DNA of 64,000 nucleotides, taken from NCBI GenBank assembly GCA_903908265.1, contig CAIVRI010000028.1:1-64000 (forward strand), read 5' to 3'. Positions 16,626 to 25,839 of this stretch are shown piece by piece. The notes under the pieces were generated by a model. It worked only from the letters and a program-made list of their open reading frames with translations, had not been told where the DNA came from and ran no database searches. The stretch is from an uncultured Pseudomonadota bacterium. GTDB taxonomy: Bacteria > Pseudomonadota > Gammaproteobacteria > Steroidobacterales > Steroidobacteraceae. How positions within the stretch are numbered: the first letter of the stretch is position 1; every line of letters begins with the position of its first letter. Both the position numbers and the translations under genes were made by a program.

Positions 16626-17366
16626 GTGCGCGCATTGCGCCCCTACCTGGCGCTGGCTCTGCTGGTCTTTCTCGGCGTGATCCTCAGCACACTGCCGGCC
16701 ACCTTGCTGCTACGCGTGTTGCCGTCGCGCCTCGCACTCGAGCAGGTGTCGGGCACCCTCTGGCAGGGCAGCGCCGCCCAACTGCGGCTGGACGGCACCG
16801 TGCTCGGACGACTGGATTGGCAACTGTCGCCGTGGCGCTTATTGACGCTGGTGGTTGCCGCGGATCTGCAACTGACCCGCCCGGATGGCCACCTCGAGGG
16901 CCACCTCACGCGCGCGTCAGATGGCACGATCGCGGCGCAGGACCTGCGCGTGGATCTCCCCCTGACGACACTGCATCCAGAACACACGGGACCGAGTTGG
17001 GAGGGTCGTGTGTCCGGCACAATCCGGGCGGTACGCCTCGAGCAAGGCTGGCCGCGGCAACTGGACGCGCAGTTGACGATGGCCCACCTGCGCGCCCCAC
17101 AGGGACACGATGACCTCGGCACCTTCGTCCTGCTGTTCGATCCCACGCAGGCGACGCCGACCGCACTGCGCGGACAGGTACACGATGCGGGCGGCCCGCT
17201 CGCGGTCAGCGGCCAACTGCTGCTCGAGCAGAACCGCTCCTATCGTCTCGAGGGCTTTGTGCGGGCCCGCCGCAGCGTCTCGGAGGAACTCGCGCGCACG
17301 CTGGCGTTTCTCGGCTCGCCCGATGCCGATGGGCGCAGGCCCTTTGCCATCAGCGGGACCTTTTGA
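16626..17366 (+). CDS. gspN: Type II secretion protein GspN
   Basis: A 246-residue inner-membrane/periplasmic protein of the GspN family, present in Xanthomonas and Klebsiella systems; in Xanthomonas XpsN binds XpsL/M and the secretin. An N-terminal membrane helix (LALALLVFLGVILSTLPATLLL) is followed by the family-typical LEQVSGTLWQGSAAQLRLDG and GRLDWQLSPWRLL. The start is a GTG at 16626, 3 nt after gspM. Its stop overlaps the following small gene by one base (TGATG). The secretin gspD that follows gspN in Xanthomonas is absent. Confidence 0.9.
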   Translation: MRALRPYLALALLVFLGVILSTLPATLLLRVLPSRLALEQVSGTLWQGSAAQLRLDGTVLGRLDWQLSPWRLLTLVVAADLQLTRPDGHLEGHLTRASDGTIAAQDLRVDLPLTTLHPEHTGPSWEGRVSGTIRAVRLEQGWPRQLDAQLTMAHLRAPQGHDDLGTFVLLFDPTQATPTALRGQVHDAGGPLAVSGQLLLEQNRSYRLEGFVRARRSVSEELARTLAFLGSPDADGRRPFAISGTF

Positions 17367-17656
17367 TGCCGATACCCGACGGCGTGGTCGATGTCCCCGC
17401 GCGTCAGCGCTTCGAGTGGATCGTTGCTGGGCATCTGACGCAGGTACGCTATCGACGCGTGGGCCGCGTGCTGTGGCTGGACTATGTCGGCGTCCCGAGC
17501 GCGCTTGGGGGGCGCGGCATCGGTACGCAGTTGGTCAGCGCGGTGTGTGCACAGGTGCGCGCGCGTGGAGAGCGCATCGTGGCGGTTTGCCCCTTCGTGG
17601 TCCGTTACCTTGCGCAACACCCCGAGCAGGCAGACCTCGTCGCCAGCCCCGAGTGA
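17366..17656 (+). CDS. Small GNAT-like (YjdJ/GNAT_CDC4-type) N-acetyltransferase
   Basis: A 96-residue protein holding only the acetyl-CoA-binding core of the GNAT fold. It carries the motif A-like VPSALGGRGIGTQLVSAV (about 48-65) and the CPFVVRYLAQHPEQADLV ending, which is the signature of the short YjdJ-type family. The ATG is at 17366 and overlaps the gspN stop by one base. Substrate is unknown. Its position as last gene of the gsp run is probably coincidental, since such genes are found in many contexts. Confidence 0.8.
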   Translation: MPIPDGVVDVPARQRFEWIVAGHLTQVRYRRVGRVLWLDYVGVPSALGGRGIGTQLVSAVCAQVRARGERIVAVCPFVVRYLAQHPEQADLVASPE

Positions 17657-18416
17657 ACGGACGCCGCGGCGGCGGGTCCATCGGCGCCAATGGACGGCGT
17701 TCATGGCGCGCACCGCAGCGTGTGGGGGGCCAACCCTCCGTAAAGCCCCGCGTCGCCGGTTCGCCCCCACCGCTTTGGCACTTCCCACTGTCGCCCACGC
17801 GCAATAGCGCGAGCCGGATGGCTACGTTTGCCCACGCAATGACCGGCCCAACACACGCACCGCGCTGGCGACAGCGCGCGCGTACTGCAGCCCCTGCGCA
17901 GCATGGCCGCCCCGCGCGCCGGACGGATCTACCGGCGTCGGATCGCAGTGCGCGGGGTCAAGCCGAGGGTTCCCCACCGTAGAAAACGTCCGCACGCGCG
18001 GAGCGTGCGCGCCCTCCTACAGGGCGCCGACACACCGGCGCCCACGGCACCTGCACTGGCGGCGCATACCGCCACGCCTAAGCGCCGCGGACCCAGACCA
18101 CCCCTACCGCCCCCTGCGTGCAGACGACCCCACCGCTGCGTTGCGCCCGGCGCCCGCTGTGTGGCGCAACGGCCCGCGTCGAGGCACCCGTGTACGCCAG
18201 ATCGCAACGCCGACGCCCGGATCGGCAGGGACAGTGTGTGCGCAAAGATATGCAAATTCACAGCGTTGGCATATTTCGAATACGGATCTGTCATCTCCCG
18301 AACGTAACATGCGGCGCTTGAAAGGGGCACCGAAACATCCGCCTGCAGACACCCTGCAGCAATCTTTTTCGCCTACGCCACCCCACACACGTCCACCGAT
18401 CCCCCTGGAGTTCCGC
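17657..18416. other. 760-bp stretch upstream of the TonB receptor without a supported gene
   Basis: No open frame here has a ribosome binding site or recognisable product; the frames are Arg/Pro/Ala-rich as expected for random GC-rich DNA. The last 180 bp are less GC-rich and contain AT-rich patches (AAGATATGCAAATTC near 18245-18259 and CATATTTCGAATAC near 18270) where the receptor promoter probably lies. I could not define -35 and -10 boxes or a Fur box with confidence. Confidence 0.45.
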
Positions 18417-21104
18417 ATGTCTCATGTACTCAGCGCACGTCCGTACGCCCTCGCCACCGCCATTGCGCTCGTGCTTGCCGCCGCCGCCGCCGTGGGTGCA
18501 GAAGCCACCACGACGACTCCGAACGCGCTCGAAGAAGTGCTCGTCATGGGCCAGCGCACGACCGTCGAGGTTGCGCGCGCCGCACAGCAGCAAGCGCCAA
18601 ATCTCATTGAGTTGACGACTGCGGAGCAGATTCAGAAGCTCCCCGACGTCAATACCGGCGAAGCCGTACGCCGCCTTCCGGGCATCTCGCTGGAGACCGA
18701 TACGGGCGAAGGTCGTTACGTCAATATCCGCGGCCTCGATGCCGATCTCAACAGCACCACGTTCGGTGGGCTGCGCCTGCCGCCGACCAACACCAGTTCC
18801 CCGAGCGGTGCCGGTCGCGCCGTGGCGTTCGACTCCATTCCAGTCGGCTTTATCGGCGCCATCACGCTGACCAAGAGCAACTTGCCCGAGCAAGACGCCG
18901 AAGCCCTCGGCGGCACCATCGATATCACCCCGAAAACGGCGCCGCAGGACGGCAAGCCACTGCTCGAGTTCAAACTCGGTACCGGCGAGGAGTCGCAACG
19001 CAAGACCGGCATCACCGATCTGGCCTTCACCGCGGCAACGCGCTTTGGCGGTGATGGCGCCGGCTACCAACCGTTCAGCATTCTAGCGACCGGGTCGATC
19101 TACAACGATGGCCGCGGCATCGACGATGCCGAGGCCGGTTTTTATGACGAGCAAAGCGGGGGCGTCAACGGCAAGGTACTCGCCGCGTTCGAGCAGCGCT
19201 ACTACCAGTACCACCGCCGCCGCCACGGCTATGGCGTGGACCTCGCCTATGAGCCGGACGCGCACAATCGTTATTTCGTGCGTTACTACGACGCCGGCTA
19301 TACCGAGTACAAATACCGTCAACTATTGCAGTGGAACCTAGCCGATCCACTGGGCACCGTGTTCGATGGCAACGGCAACCCGCTGCCCGATCAAGTGGTC
19401 TACCCCAATCCGGCCAATGCAAACGGCTTCGTGCAGATGGTGGACTCGATGCGTACCAATGTGCAGGTCGAAAAGGAGACGCTGACCCAGCGCGTGGCCG
19501 AAATCGGCGGCGTCAACCGGATGGGCGACAACAAACTCGACTATCACGTCGGTTACACCAAGGGCAGTTACTACATGCCCTACAACTACAACTTTAGTTT
19601 TAATAACGGCGGGCTCAATCTCGCCCGCTACGACAACACCACCAACCCCAACTGGCCGACGATCGCGGCGGTCGATCCGAGCGGTTACAACGTGTATGAC
19701 CCGAGCAACTATGCGCTGCGCAAGATGACCAACGGGACCCAAGACATTAACGACCATGAGTGGGGGATTGGCGCCAATCTGGCGCTTGCCTCGCACTACA
19801 CCGATCGTGCCGACGAAGAATTCAAGTTTGGCGTCAACGCCCGGTTACGCGAGAAAACCAACAGCGCCTCCGGGTACGCGATTGGCGTAGGCAACGTCAC
19901 CGGCACGGCACCAAAAATCTTGCTGTCATCGGTCGCTGGCAGCACGCCAGAGAGCTATTACGGCCAGCATTACCTGCTCACACCGTTGGCCAGTGCGGGT
20001 GGCTTGGTTGCCAATTACCAGCAAAACATCGGCCTGCAAACCACCGATCCGGTCAGCAACCAGTTCAACTCGACCAGCGACAAGGAAGACGTCTACGCGG
20101 CCTACGGCCAGTATCAGTTTGGCTTCGGCAAACTGGGCATTGTTGCGGGCATCCGCCTCGAGGAAACCCGCGCGACCTACTCCGCCTACAAGCAGGACGG
20201 TACGGGCGTGACCTGTCCGGTTGATCAAAACTGTCCGGTCGCCAATAGTGTCAACTACACCAACGTCTTCCCGACCGCACAGGCCCGGTACGAGTTCGCA
20301 CCGGATCTCATTGGCCGCGCCGCGATCTCCTCCACGATCGCCCGCCCAGGCTTTCAGCAGATCACGCCCACCACCAGCATCGACAACAACGGCAACGAGT
20401 CCACCGGCAACCCGGACCTGAAGCCGACCACGGCAACCGGCTTTGACCTCGCCTTAGAAAAGTATCTGCCGCACGCCGGTATCGCCGCGCTAGGTGTCTT
20501 CGCCAAGGACATCAAGAACTACATTGTGACCGAGTCGGTGCCGCTGGGCGGCCAGAATACCGGGGGCAACCTCGGCATCGCCAAGTTGTTCTCCTACACC
20601 AACGGCAAGCCGGCGCGCGTCTATGGTTTGGAGGCAAACGTCGTCAAGCGCTTCCGCGATGACCTGCCGGGCGCCTGGGGTGGCCTCGGCATGGCCAGCA
20701 ACCTGACGCTCGTCTCGTCGCAGTTCAAGTTGCCCGTGCTGGATGCGAGCGGCAACTCGACCCTGACACGGGATTCGATCCTGCCGTCCACCTCACGGAT
20801 CACCGGCAACTTCGAAATGCTGTACACACACGCCGGCCTCAGCCTGACCCTCGGCGCCTACTACACCAGCCGCAACATCTTCGCGATGGGCCCCTCCGCG
20901 GCCACCGACGTCTGGACGCAAGCGCGCTTCTCGGTGGACTTTGGTGGCAGTTACCAGCTGAGCGAGCAGGTCTCCACCTACCTCAACGTCAAAAACCTGA
21001 CCAATACCGCGCTCAAGTTCACCGAGGGCCAAGGCGAAGACCGTGTCATCCAGCGCGAGTTCTACGGCCCGACCGTGCAACTGGGCGTGAACGTCAAGCT
21101 CTGA
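18417..21104 (+). CDS. TonB-dependent receptor (Xanthomonas/Caulobacter type)
   Basis: An 895-residue outer-membrane active transporter. A signal peptide ends near residue 28 (AVGA). A candidate TonB box EEVLVMG is at 39-45, followed by the plug domain with EQIQKLPDVNTGEAVRRLPGISLETD, NIRGLDADLN and GGTIDITPK. The C-terminal barrel ends in QLGVNVKL with a terminal hydrophobic pattern. The KLPD...EAxxRLPG plug motif is that of the TIGR01782-type receptors, many of which import plant-derived carbohydrates or other large solutes. Substrate unknown; no partner enzymes flank it. The ATG has CTGGAG upstream. It probably depends on the TonB-ExbBD complex at 30.3-32.6 kb. Confidence 0.92.
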   Translation: MSHVLSARPYALATAIALVLAAAAAVGAEATTTTPNALEEVLVMGQRTTVEVARAAQQQAPNLIELTTAEQIQKLPDVNTGEAVRRLPGISLETDTGEGRYVNIRGLDADLNSTTFGGLRLPPTNTSSPSGAGRAVAFDSIPVGFIGAITLTKSNLPEQDAEALGGTIDITPKTAPQDGKPLLEFKLGTGEESQRKTGITDLAFTAATRFGGDGAGYQPFSILATGSIYNDGRGIDDAEAGFYDEQSGGVNGKVLAAFEQRYYQYHRRRHGYGVDLAYEPDAHNRYFVRYYDAGYTEYKYRQLLQWNLADPLGTVFDGNGNPLPDQVVYPNPANANGFVQMVDSMRTNVQVEKETLTQRVAEIGGVNRMGDNKLDYHVGYTKGSYYMPYNYNFSFNNGGLNLARYDNTTNPNWPTIAAVDPSGYNVYDPSNYALRKMTNGTQDINDHEWGIGANLALASHYTDRADEEFKFGVNARLREKTNSASGYAIGVGNVTGTAPKILLSSVAGSTPESYYGQHYLLTPLASAGGLVANYQQNIGLQTTDPVSNQFNSTSDKEDVYAAYGQYQFGFGKLGIVAGIRLEETRATYSAYKQDGTGVTCPVDQNCPVANSVNYTNVFPTAQARYEFAPDLIGRAAISSTIARPGFQQITPTTSIDNNGNESTGNPDLKPTTATGFDLALEKYLPHAGIAALGVFAKDIKNYIVTESVPLGGQNTGGNLGIAKLFSYTNGKPARVYGLEANVVKRFRDDLPGAWGGLGMASNLTLVSSQFKLPVLDASGNSTLTRDSILPSTSRITGNFEMLYTHAGLSLTLGAYYTSRNIFAMGPSAATDVWTQARFSVDFGGSYQLSEQVSTYLNVKNLTNTALKFTEGQGEDRVIQREFYGPTVQLGVNVKL

Positions 21105-21130
21105 AGCCGGCGTCCGTCCGCGCGCGATTG

Positions 21131-21164
21131 CCCCAGCGAGCCGTCCCGAGAGGGCTCGCTGGGG
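21131..21164 (+). terminator. Hairpin after the TonB receptor
   Basis: A perfect 12-bp stem (21131-21142 with 21153-21164) around a 10-nt loop begins 26 nt after the receptor stop. There is no T-tract, so it may be a weak terminator for the receptor and, read from the other side, for the convergent ABC transporter operon. Confidence 0.5.
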
Positions 21165-21209
21165 TGCTAAGGAACGCGCTAAGCAGCCCCGCGGGCGGCT
21201 GCAGGGGCG

Positions 21210-21956
21210 CTATACGCGCGCCGCCAGCGCCGCGGCCAGTGCCGCACACGGGGGCGCGGCATACAGACTATCGGTCGGTCCATCCGCCACCAGCCGACCC
21301 GCATCCAGTACCAACAGCCGTCGCGCCAAGGCCCCGACTGCCGCCAGGTCGTGACTGACGATCAAAAAAGCCACCGTCTGCTGCCCGCACAGATCCGCAA
21401 TCAAGTTCAGCAGACTCGCCGCCGCCGACGGGTCCAACGCACTGGTCGGCTCATCCATGAGCACCAAACTGGGCTCGACGATGAGCGCCCGCGCGATGGC
21501 TATGCGCTGCGCCTCGCCGCCGGACACCGCGCGCGGCAGCCGTGACGCCAACGAGGCGGCCAAGCCCACCCGGTCCAACGCCCGCAGCACCCGCGCGCGG
21601 CGCACCGCGGCACCCAGCGGTCCGGCATGCGTGTCGAGCGGTTCGGCCACACTCTCAAATACCGTACGCCGCGGGTCCAGACTCGCGGCGGGCTGCTGCA
21701 ACACCACGCCCACGTGCCGCCGTGCGCCGCGCAGTGCCGCCGCACGCAGTGCCCAGGGCTGCTGATCGCCCCAGTACAGCGCGCCCTCTGTGGGGCGCTC
21801 CAGCGCTAAGGCGACCCGCAGCAAGGTCGTCTTGCCGGCCCCGGAGGGGCCCACCAAGCCCACCGTCTCCCCAGCGCCCACGGCGAAGGACACGCGATCC
21901 AGTAGGCACCGCCCCTCCCGCCACACGGTCACGCCCTCTACGCGCAGCGCGCTCAT
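21210..21956 (-). CDS. Oligopeptide-type ABC transporter ATP-binding protein (second ATPase)
   Basis: A 248-residue ATPase with Walker A GPSGAGKT (36-43), signature VSGGEAQR, Walker B LVLMDEPTSALD and switch His in IVSHDL. It powers import through the two permeases encoded upstream. The start at 21956 overlaps the preceding ATPase stop as ATGA; the longer open frame lies inside that gene. It corresponds to the DppF/OppF-type subunit but lacks the C-terminal oligopeptide extension. The cargo (peptide, nickel or other) cannot be told without a binding protein. Confidence 0.88.
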   Translation of the reverse strand: MSALRVEGVTVWREGRCLLDRVSFAVGAGETVGLVGPSGAGKTTLLRVALALERPTEGALYWGDQQPWALRAAALRGARRHVGVVLQQPAASLDPRRTVFESVAEPLDTHAGPLGAAVRRARVLRALDRVGLAASLASRLPRAVSGGEAQRIAIARALIVEPSLVLMDEPTSALDPSAAASLLNLIADLCGQQTVAFLIVSHDLAAVGALARRLLVLDAGRLVADGPTDSLYAAPPCAALAAALAARV

Positions 21957-22912
21957 GCCCCTACCCGCGCGTGGTGACAGGTCACCTGCCGACCCGCTAC
22001 GGTGCGCCATGCCGGTATCTGTTCGACGCAGCGCCCGTCCGCCCGCACACAGGTCGCCGCAAAGGCGCAACCGTGCCGGGGTTGCGCACAGGGCGCCGCG
22101 GTGGGCGCCAACGCCAACCGGCGCGGGCGCGGGGGCAATAACGGCGGCCGCGCCGCCACCAGCGCCTGCACATACGGGTGCACCGGTTGGCACATCACCG
22201 CGGCGGCCGGGCCCACCTCCACCAGTCGACCGGCCGCCAGCACGGCGACCCGATCGGCCACGGCAGCGCTCGCCGCCAGATCGTGACTGACCAGCAGTAC
22301 GGCACGGCCGCGTGCATGGGCTTCTTGGGCCAACAAGCCCAGCAACGCGCGCGCGGCCACGGCATCCAGCGCCGAGGTGGGCTCATCGGCGATCAAAATC
22401 GCCGGATCCCCGGCCAACGCAAGGGCCACCAAAACCCGCTGCCCTTGACCACCGGACAGCGCATGCGGGTAGCGTTGCCGCAAAGCGCTGTCGAGCCCCA
22501 CCTGTTGCAGCAGGCGCGCTTGCGCGGCGCGGCGCGCGCGCCGATCGAGCGTCGGTTGGTGCCTGCGTAGTACTTCATCGAGCAACCCGTCCACGCGCCG
22601 ATGGGCGGGTAACGCCGTCAACGGATCTTGCGGTATCAGTCCCAGCACGCGCCCACGCAAGCGCGCCCACTCCACCTCAGTAGCCTGCGCCCGATCCACG
22701 CCGTGTATCCACAGGCCGCCCTCGGCACACGCCCCCGCCGGGGACAGCCCGAGCACAGCGTGCAGCAAGGACGTTTTACCCGCACCCGAGGCCCCGACCA
22801 GCGCCACCACCTCACCGGCACGGACCTGCAGGTCGATCTGCGCGAGGACCACGTCGCTGCCGTAGCGCAGACCGAAGCCCTGTAGCGTGAGGGGCGCCTG
22901 CTCAGTCTGCAT
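21953..22912 (-). CDS. Oligopeptide-type ABC transporter ATP-binding protein (first ATPase)
   Basis: A 319-residue DppD/OppD-type ATPase. Walker A GASGAGKT is at residues 40-47; the Q-loop is LIPQDPLTALPAHRRV, the signature is LSGGQGQR and Walker B is ILIADEPTSALD. The C-terminal part contains HPYVQALVAARP and a Cys-rich stretch (CAQPRHGCAFAATCVRADGRC) characteristic of the oligopeptide ATPase extension, where such Cys can bind an iron-sulfur cluster. The ATG at 22910-22912 overlaps the end of the permease gene by 11 nt. Confidence 0.9.
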   Translation of the reverse strand: MQTEQAPLTLQGFGLRYGSDVVLAQIDLQVRAGEVVALVGASGAGKTSLLHAVLGLSPAGACAEGGLWIHGVDRAQATEVEWARLRGRVLGLIPQDPLTALPAHRRVDGLLDEVLRRHQPTLDRRARRAAQARLLQQVGLDSALRQRYPHALSGGQGQRVLVALALAGDPAILIADEPTSALDAVAARALLGLLAQEAHARGRAVLLVSHDLAASAAVADRVAVLAAGRLVEVGPAAAVMCQPVHPYVQALVAARPPLLPPRPRRLALAPTAAPCAQPRHGCAFAATCVRADGRCVEQIPAWRTVAGRQVTCHHARVGA

Positions 22913-23711
22913 GGGCAATTTCGTCCCGCACACTTTCGCCCAGCACCGTCAGTGCACCCACCACGCTCACCAACAACACCGCCGGCGCGAGCAACAACCA
23001 GGGTGCCCGCTCCATCTCGCGGGCCCCGTCATGCAGCAAGTTGCCCAGACTCGCATGGGGCTCCTGTACACCGAGGCCCAGGAAGGACAAAAAACTTTCC
23101 AACACCACCAGCGAGGGCACAGTCAGCGTCGCCTGCACCAGCACCGGGCCTATCAGATTGGGTAGAACGTGTCGCCAAAAGAGCCGTACCGGCGCCACCC
23201 CAATCAAGCGCGCTGCGAGTACATACGGCGCCAAGGCCAGCCGTTGCGTCTCGGCGCGCACCATGCGCGCCGTCGACAACCACCCCACCGTGCCGGCCGC
23301 CACGAGCAACGTGCTCGCCCCGCGACCCAGCACCACGGTCAGTAGCAAGGCCACCAACACGACCGGCAAGGCATAACCGACATCCACAATCCGCATCAGC
23401 AAGCCGTCGACGAAGCCGCCCACGCTACCGGCGAGCGCGCCGGTGGCGCCACCGAGCAGCAGACCGATCGCGCTGGCCAGCAGCGCAATGCTGAGCGAGA
23501 CGCGCAAACCGGCGAGGCTACGCACCAGCACATCGCGCCCGAGTGTGTCCGTGCCCAACCAGTGCCCGGCCTGCCACGTCGGCGCCACCGCCGGATGATC
23601 CCAGTCCAAGGCCGCGACCGACCACGGACTGAGCGCAGGCCCCACCAGCGCCGCCACCAGCAGCAACCCGAACAGGGCCAGCGTAAGACGTATGCGCAGT
23701 AGGCGACTCAT
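22902..23711 (-). CDS. Oligopeptide-type ABC transporter permease (DppC-like)
   Basis: A 269-residue inner-membrane permease with an N-terminal helix, the OppC-type periplasmic segment GHWLGTDTLGRDVLVRSLAG and about six membrane helices. The EAA-type coupling motif AARLIGVAPVRLFWRHVLPN lies at about 165-184. The ATG overlaps the first permease stop as ATGA, so the four genes are translationally coupled. It pairs with the DppB-like permease as a heterodimer. Confidence 0.9.
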   Translation of the reverse strand: MSRLLRIRLTLALFGLLLVAALVGPALSPWSVAALDWDHPAVAPTWQAGHWLGTDTLGRDVLVRSLAGLRVSLSIALLASAIGLLLGGATGALAGSVGGFVDGLLMRIVDVGYALPVVLVALLLTVVLGRGASTLLVAAGTVGWLSTARMVRAETQRLALAPYVLAARLIGVAPVRLFWRHVLPNLIGPVLVQATLTVPSLVVLESFLSFLGLGVQEPHASLGNLLHDGAREMERAPWLLLAPAVLLVSVVGALTVLGESVRDEIAHAD

Positions 23712-24655
23712 CGCGGCGCACCGCGCCGGTCTAAGCGCGGATCCAACAGCAAGGCGCCCAGATCCGCCCCTAGGTTCAGTACCAACACCAGCACCGCGTA
23801 AACCAACACCTTCCCCAGCACGAGTGTGTAATCGCGGTTCAGCGCGCCTTCCACCAAAAACCGGCCCATGCCCGGCAGACCAAAAACGCTCTCGATCACC
23901 AGCGAACCGCCCAACAGCCCGGCCGCTGCGCCGCCCAAGGAGGCCAGCACCGGCGACAAAGTCGGGGGCAACACGTGCGCCCACAAAATGCGGGTCGCCG
24001 ACAAGCCGCGCGCCCGCGCGGCTTGTATAGCCGGCGACGCCAACACGTCCAAGGCACTGGCGCGCACGATCCGCAGCAAACTGCCCGCCGTGGGCAAGGC
24101 CAAGGCGACCACCGGCAGCACCAAGTCCAGCCACCGTCCGGCGGTCCAGCCGGCCACCGGCAACCAACCCAGGTACACCGCAAAAATCCACACCAACAAG
24201 GGGGCGGTCACATACGGCGGCAACGCCACCGCCAGCACCGACACGCCTGCCAACACGCGATCGGCCGCGCGGCCGCGGCGCACCGCCGCCAGCAACCCGC
24301 CACTGATGCCCACCAGCAGCGCCAACACCAGCGCCAGGCCGCCCAAGGTCAAACTCACCGGCAATCCTTCGCGCACCAAGTCAATCACCCGGCGATCCCG
24401 CAAGCGCAAGGAAGGTCCCAGATCACCGTGCAGCACGCGGCCCAGATAGCGTTGGTATTGTTCGACTAAGGGCCGGTCTAGACCAAAGGTGCGGTCTAGG
24501 TTGGCTTTTACCGCCGGCGGCAAGCGTTGCTCGGCATCGAAAGGTCCGCCCGGCGCCAGTCGCACCAACAAAAACGCCACGGTGATCACCACCCACAGCG
24601 TCGGCACCCCAAAGAGCAGGCGGCCCAGCAGCAGACGCCAGAGCGAATTGCGCAT
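23708..24655 (-). CDS. Oligopeptide-type ABC transporter permease (DppB-like)
   Basis: A 315-residue permease. It begins with the DppB-type first helix (LLLGRLLFGVPTLWVVITVAFLLV), then the periplasmic RLAPGGPFDAE and LGLDRPL-like (FGLDRPLVEQYQRYL) segments. The coupling motif AARARGLSATRILWAHVLPP is at about 205-224 and the family FGLPGMGRFLVEGALNRDY follows. The ATG at 24653-24655 is taken because upstream in-frame codons lack family similarity. It is the first gene of the transporter operon; no substrate-binding protein precedes it. Confidence 0.9.
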   Translation of the reverse strand: MRNSLWRLLLGRLLFGVPTLWVVITVAFLLVRLAPGGPFDAEQRLPPAVKANLDRTFGLDRPLVEQYQRYLGRVLHGDLGPSLRLRDRRVIDLVREGLPVSLTLGGLALVLALLVGISGGLLAAVRRGRAADRVLAGVSVLAVALPPYVTAPLLVWIFAVYLGWLPVAGWTAGRWLDLVLPVVALALPTAGSLLRIVRASALDVLASPAIQAARARGLSATRILWAHVLPPTLSPVLASLGGAAAGLLGGSLVIESVFGLPGMGRFLVEGALNRDYTLVLGKVLVYAVLVLVLNLGADLGALLLDPRLDRRGAPR

Positions 24656-25089
24656 CAAACACGCCACCTCAGGGCGACCGGGCGGCACTGCACCGGCCGC
24701 TACGGTAGCACCGTGCCTGACTCCAGATCCATGCCAATCCAGGATCGGTGCACGCGCATCGACGCGCGCCACCGCGTCCGCACCCCGGACGGGCGGCCAA
24801 AAAAAAAGCGGCACCGTAGCACCGCCCTTCAATTGATCAGGGGCGCCCAGCGCCGACTGATTCCCCCCTCCCGTCCTACTTTGTCGTTTTTGAATTCACG
24901 CAGGACGGTTTTCAATGCGCGCTGCAAACTAACATCAAGGAAAATGCTTCGTAAAGTTGCACTGCAAAATACAGTGTGATCCGGGACGGTGCCGCGGCCA
25001 CCCCCGGGGGAAAACCGCAGGGAGATTGACACCTGCAGCCCCTTCCCATAGCGTGCCGCATCGCAAAAATCGCGAGCGTGGAGCACCAC
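24656..25089. other. 434-bp divergent intergenic region between ABC transporter and etfB
   Basis: No supported gene. It holds the promoters of the minus-strand transporter operon and the plus-strand etf operon. Notable features are a run of nine A at 24799-24807, two similar GGCACCGTAGC-type segments near 24700-24718 (inverted) and 24809-24827, and an inverted repeat CACTG/CAGTG (24960-24964 and 24972-24976) about 115 nt before etfB that could be an operator. Confidence 0.4.
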
Positions 25090-25839
25090 ATGCGTAAAAT
25101 TCTGGTTGGGATCAAGCGGGTCGTTGACTACAACGTCCGCGTCCGGGTGAAGCCGGACGGCTCGGGCGTTGCGCTCGAGGGCGTAAAAATGAGCGTCAAT
25201 CCGTTCGATGAAATCGCGCTCGAAGAGGCGCTGCGTATCAAGGAACGGGGTGAAGCCAGCGAAGTGGTCGCCGTCAGCATCGGCACTGAGGATGCCCAGC
25301 AACAACTGCGCACCGCGTTGGCCATGGGTGCGGATCGCGCCATTCTCGTCAAGGTCAGCGAAGCGGTCGATCCGCTCGTGGCATCGCGGGTGTTGGTGGC
25401 CATCGCACAGCAGGAAAACGCCGATCTCGTGATTCTGGGCAAGCAGGCCATTGACGACGATGCCGCGCAGACCGCACCGATGGTCGCGGCGCTGTGGGGC
25501 CGCCCGCAGGCCACCTTCGCCTCGAAGATCACCCTAGAGGGCAGCGTGGCCACGGTGATCCGTGAGGTGGATGCCGGTCTCGAAACCATTGCCGTGGATT
25601 TGCCGGCCGTGTTCAGCGCGGACTTGCGTCTGAACGAACCGCGCTACGTGAAGTTGCCGGACATCATGAAAGCGAAGAAAAAGCCGCTCGACATCATTGA
25701 GTTCAGCGCGCTCGGCATCGCCGCGGACGTCGGACTCAAAACCGTGTTCGTCGAGCCGCCGAAGCCCCGCTCCAAGGGCATCGTGGTCAAAGACGTCGCA
25801 GAACTGGTGGACGCGCTGCAGAAGAAGGGGCTGATCTGA
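25090..25839 (+). CDS. etfB: Electron transfer flavoprotein beta subunit
   Basis: Beta subunit of the heterodimeric ETF that takes electrons from acyl-CoA dehydrogenases and passes them to ETF-ubiquinone oxidoreductase. The 249-residue protein begins KILVGIKRVVDYNVRVRVK, has the NPFDEIALEEALRIKE segment (about 38-53), the AMP-binding region with VILGKQAIDDDAAQT, and the ETF-beta signature VDLPAVFSADLRLNEPRYVKLPDIMKAKKKP (recognition loop; only its core LPDIMKAKKKP quoted as decisive). The ATG at 25090 is chosen over an in-frame upstream codon because the family starts MKIL. It overlaps etfA by one base. Confidence 0.97.
   Translation: MRKILVGIKRVVDYNVRVRVKPDGSGVALEGVKMSVNPFDEIALEEALRIKERGEASEVVAVSIGTEDAQQQLRTALAMGADRAILVKVSEAVDPLVASRVLVAIAQQENADLVILGKQAIDDDAAQTAPMVAALWGRPQATFASKITLEGSVATVIREVDAGLETIAVDLPAVFSADLRLNEPRYVKLPDIMKAKKKPLDIIEFSALGIAADVGLKTVFVEPPKPRSKGIVVKDVAELVDALQKKGLI

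Noticed and set aside
24799-24807. Nine-A run as a frameshift site or terminator
   Set aside because: It lies in noncoding DNA, with no stem directly before it on either strand long enough for a terminator.
24829-25089. Minus-strand frame ending LKTVLREFKNDKVGREGG
   Set aside because: It reads mostly through the etfB coding region on the opposite strand and lacks a start codon in the intergenic part.
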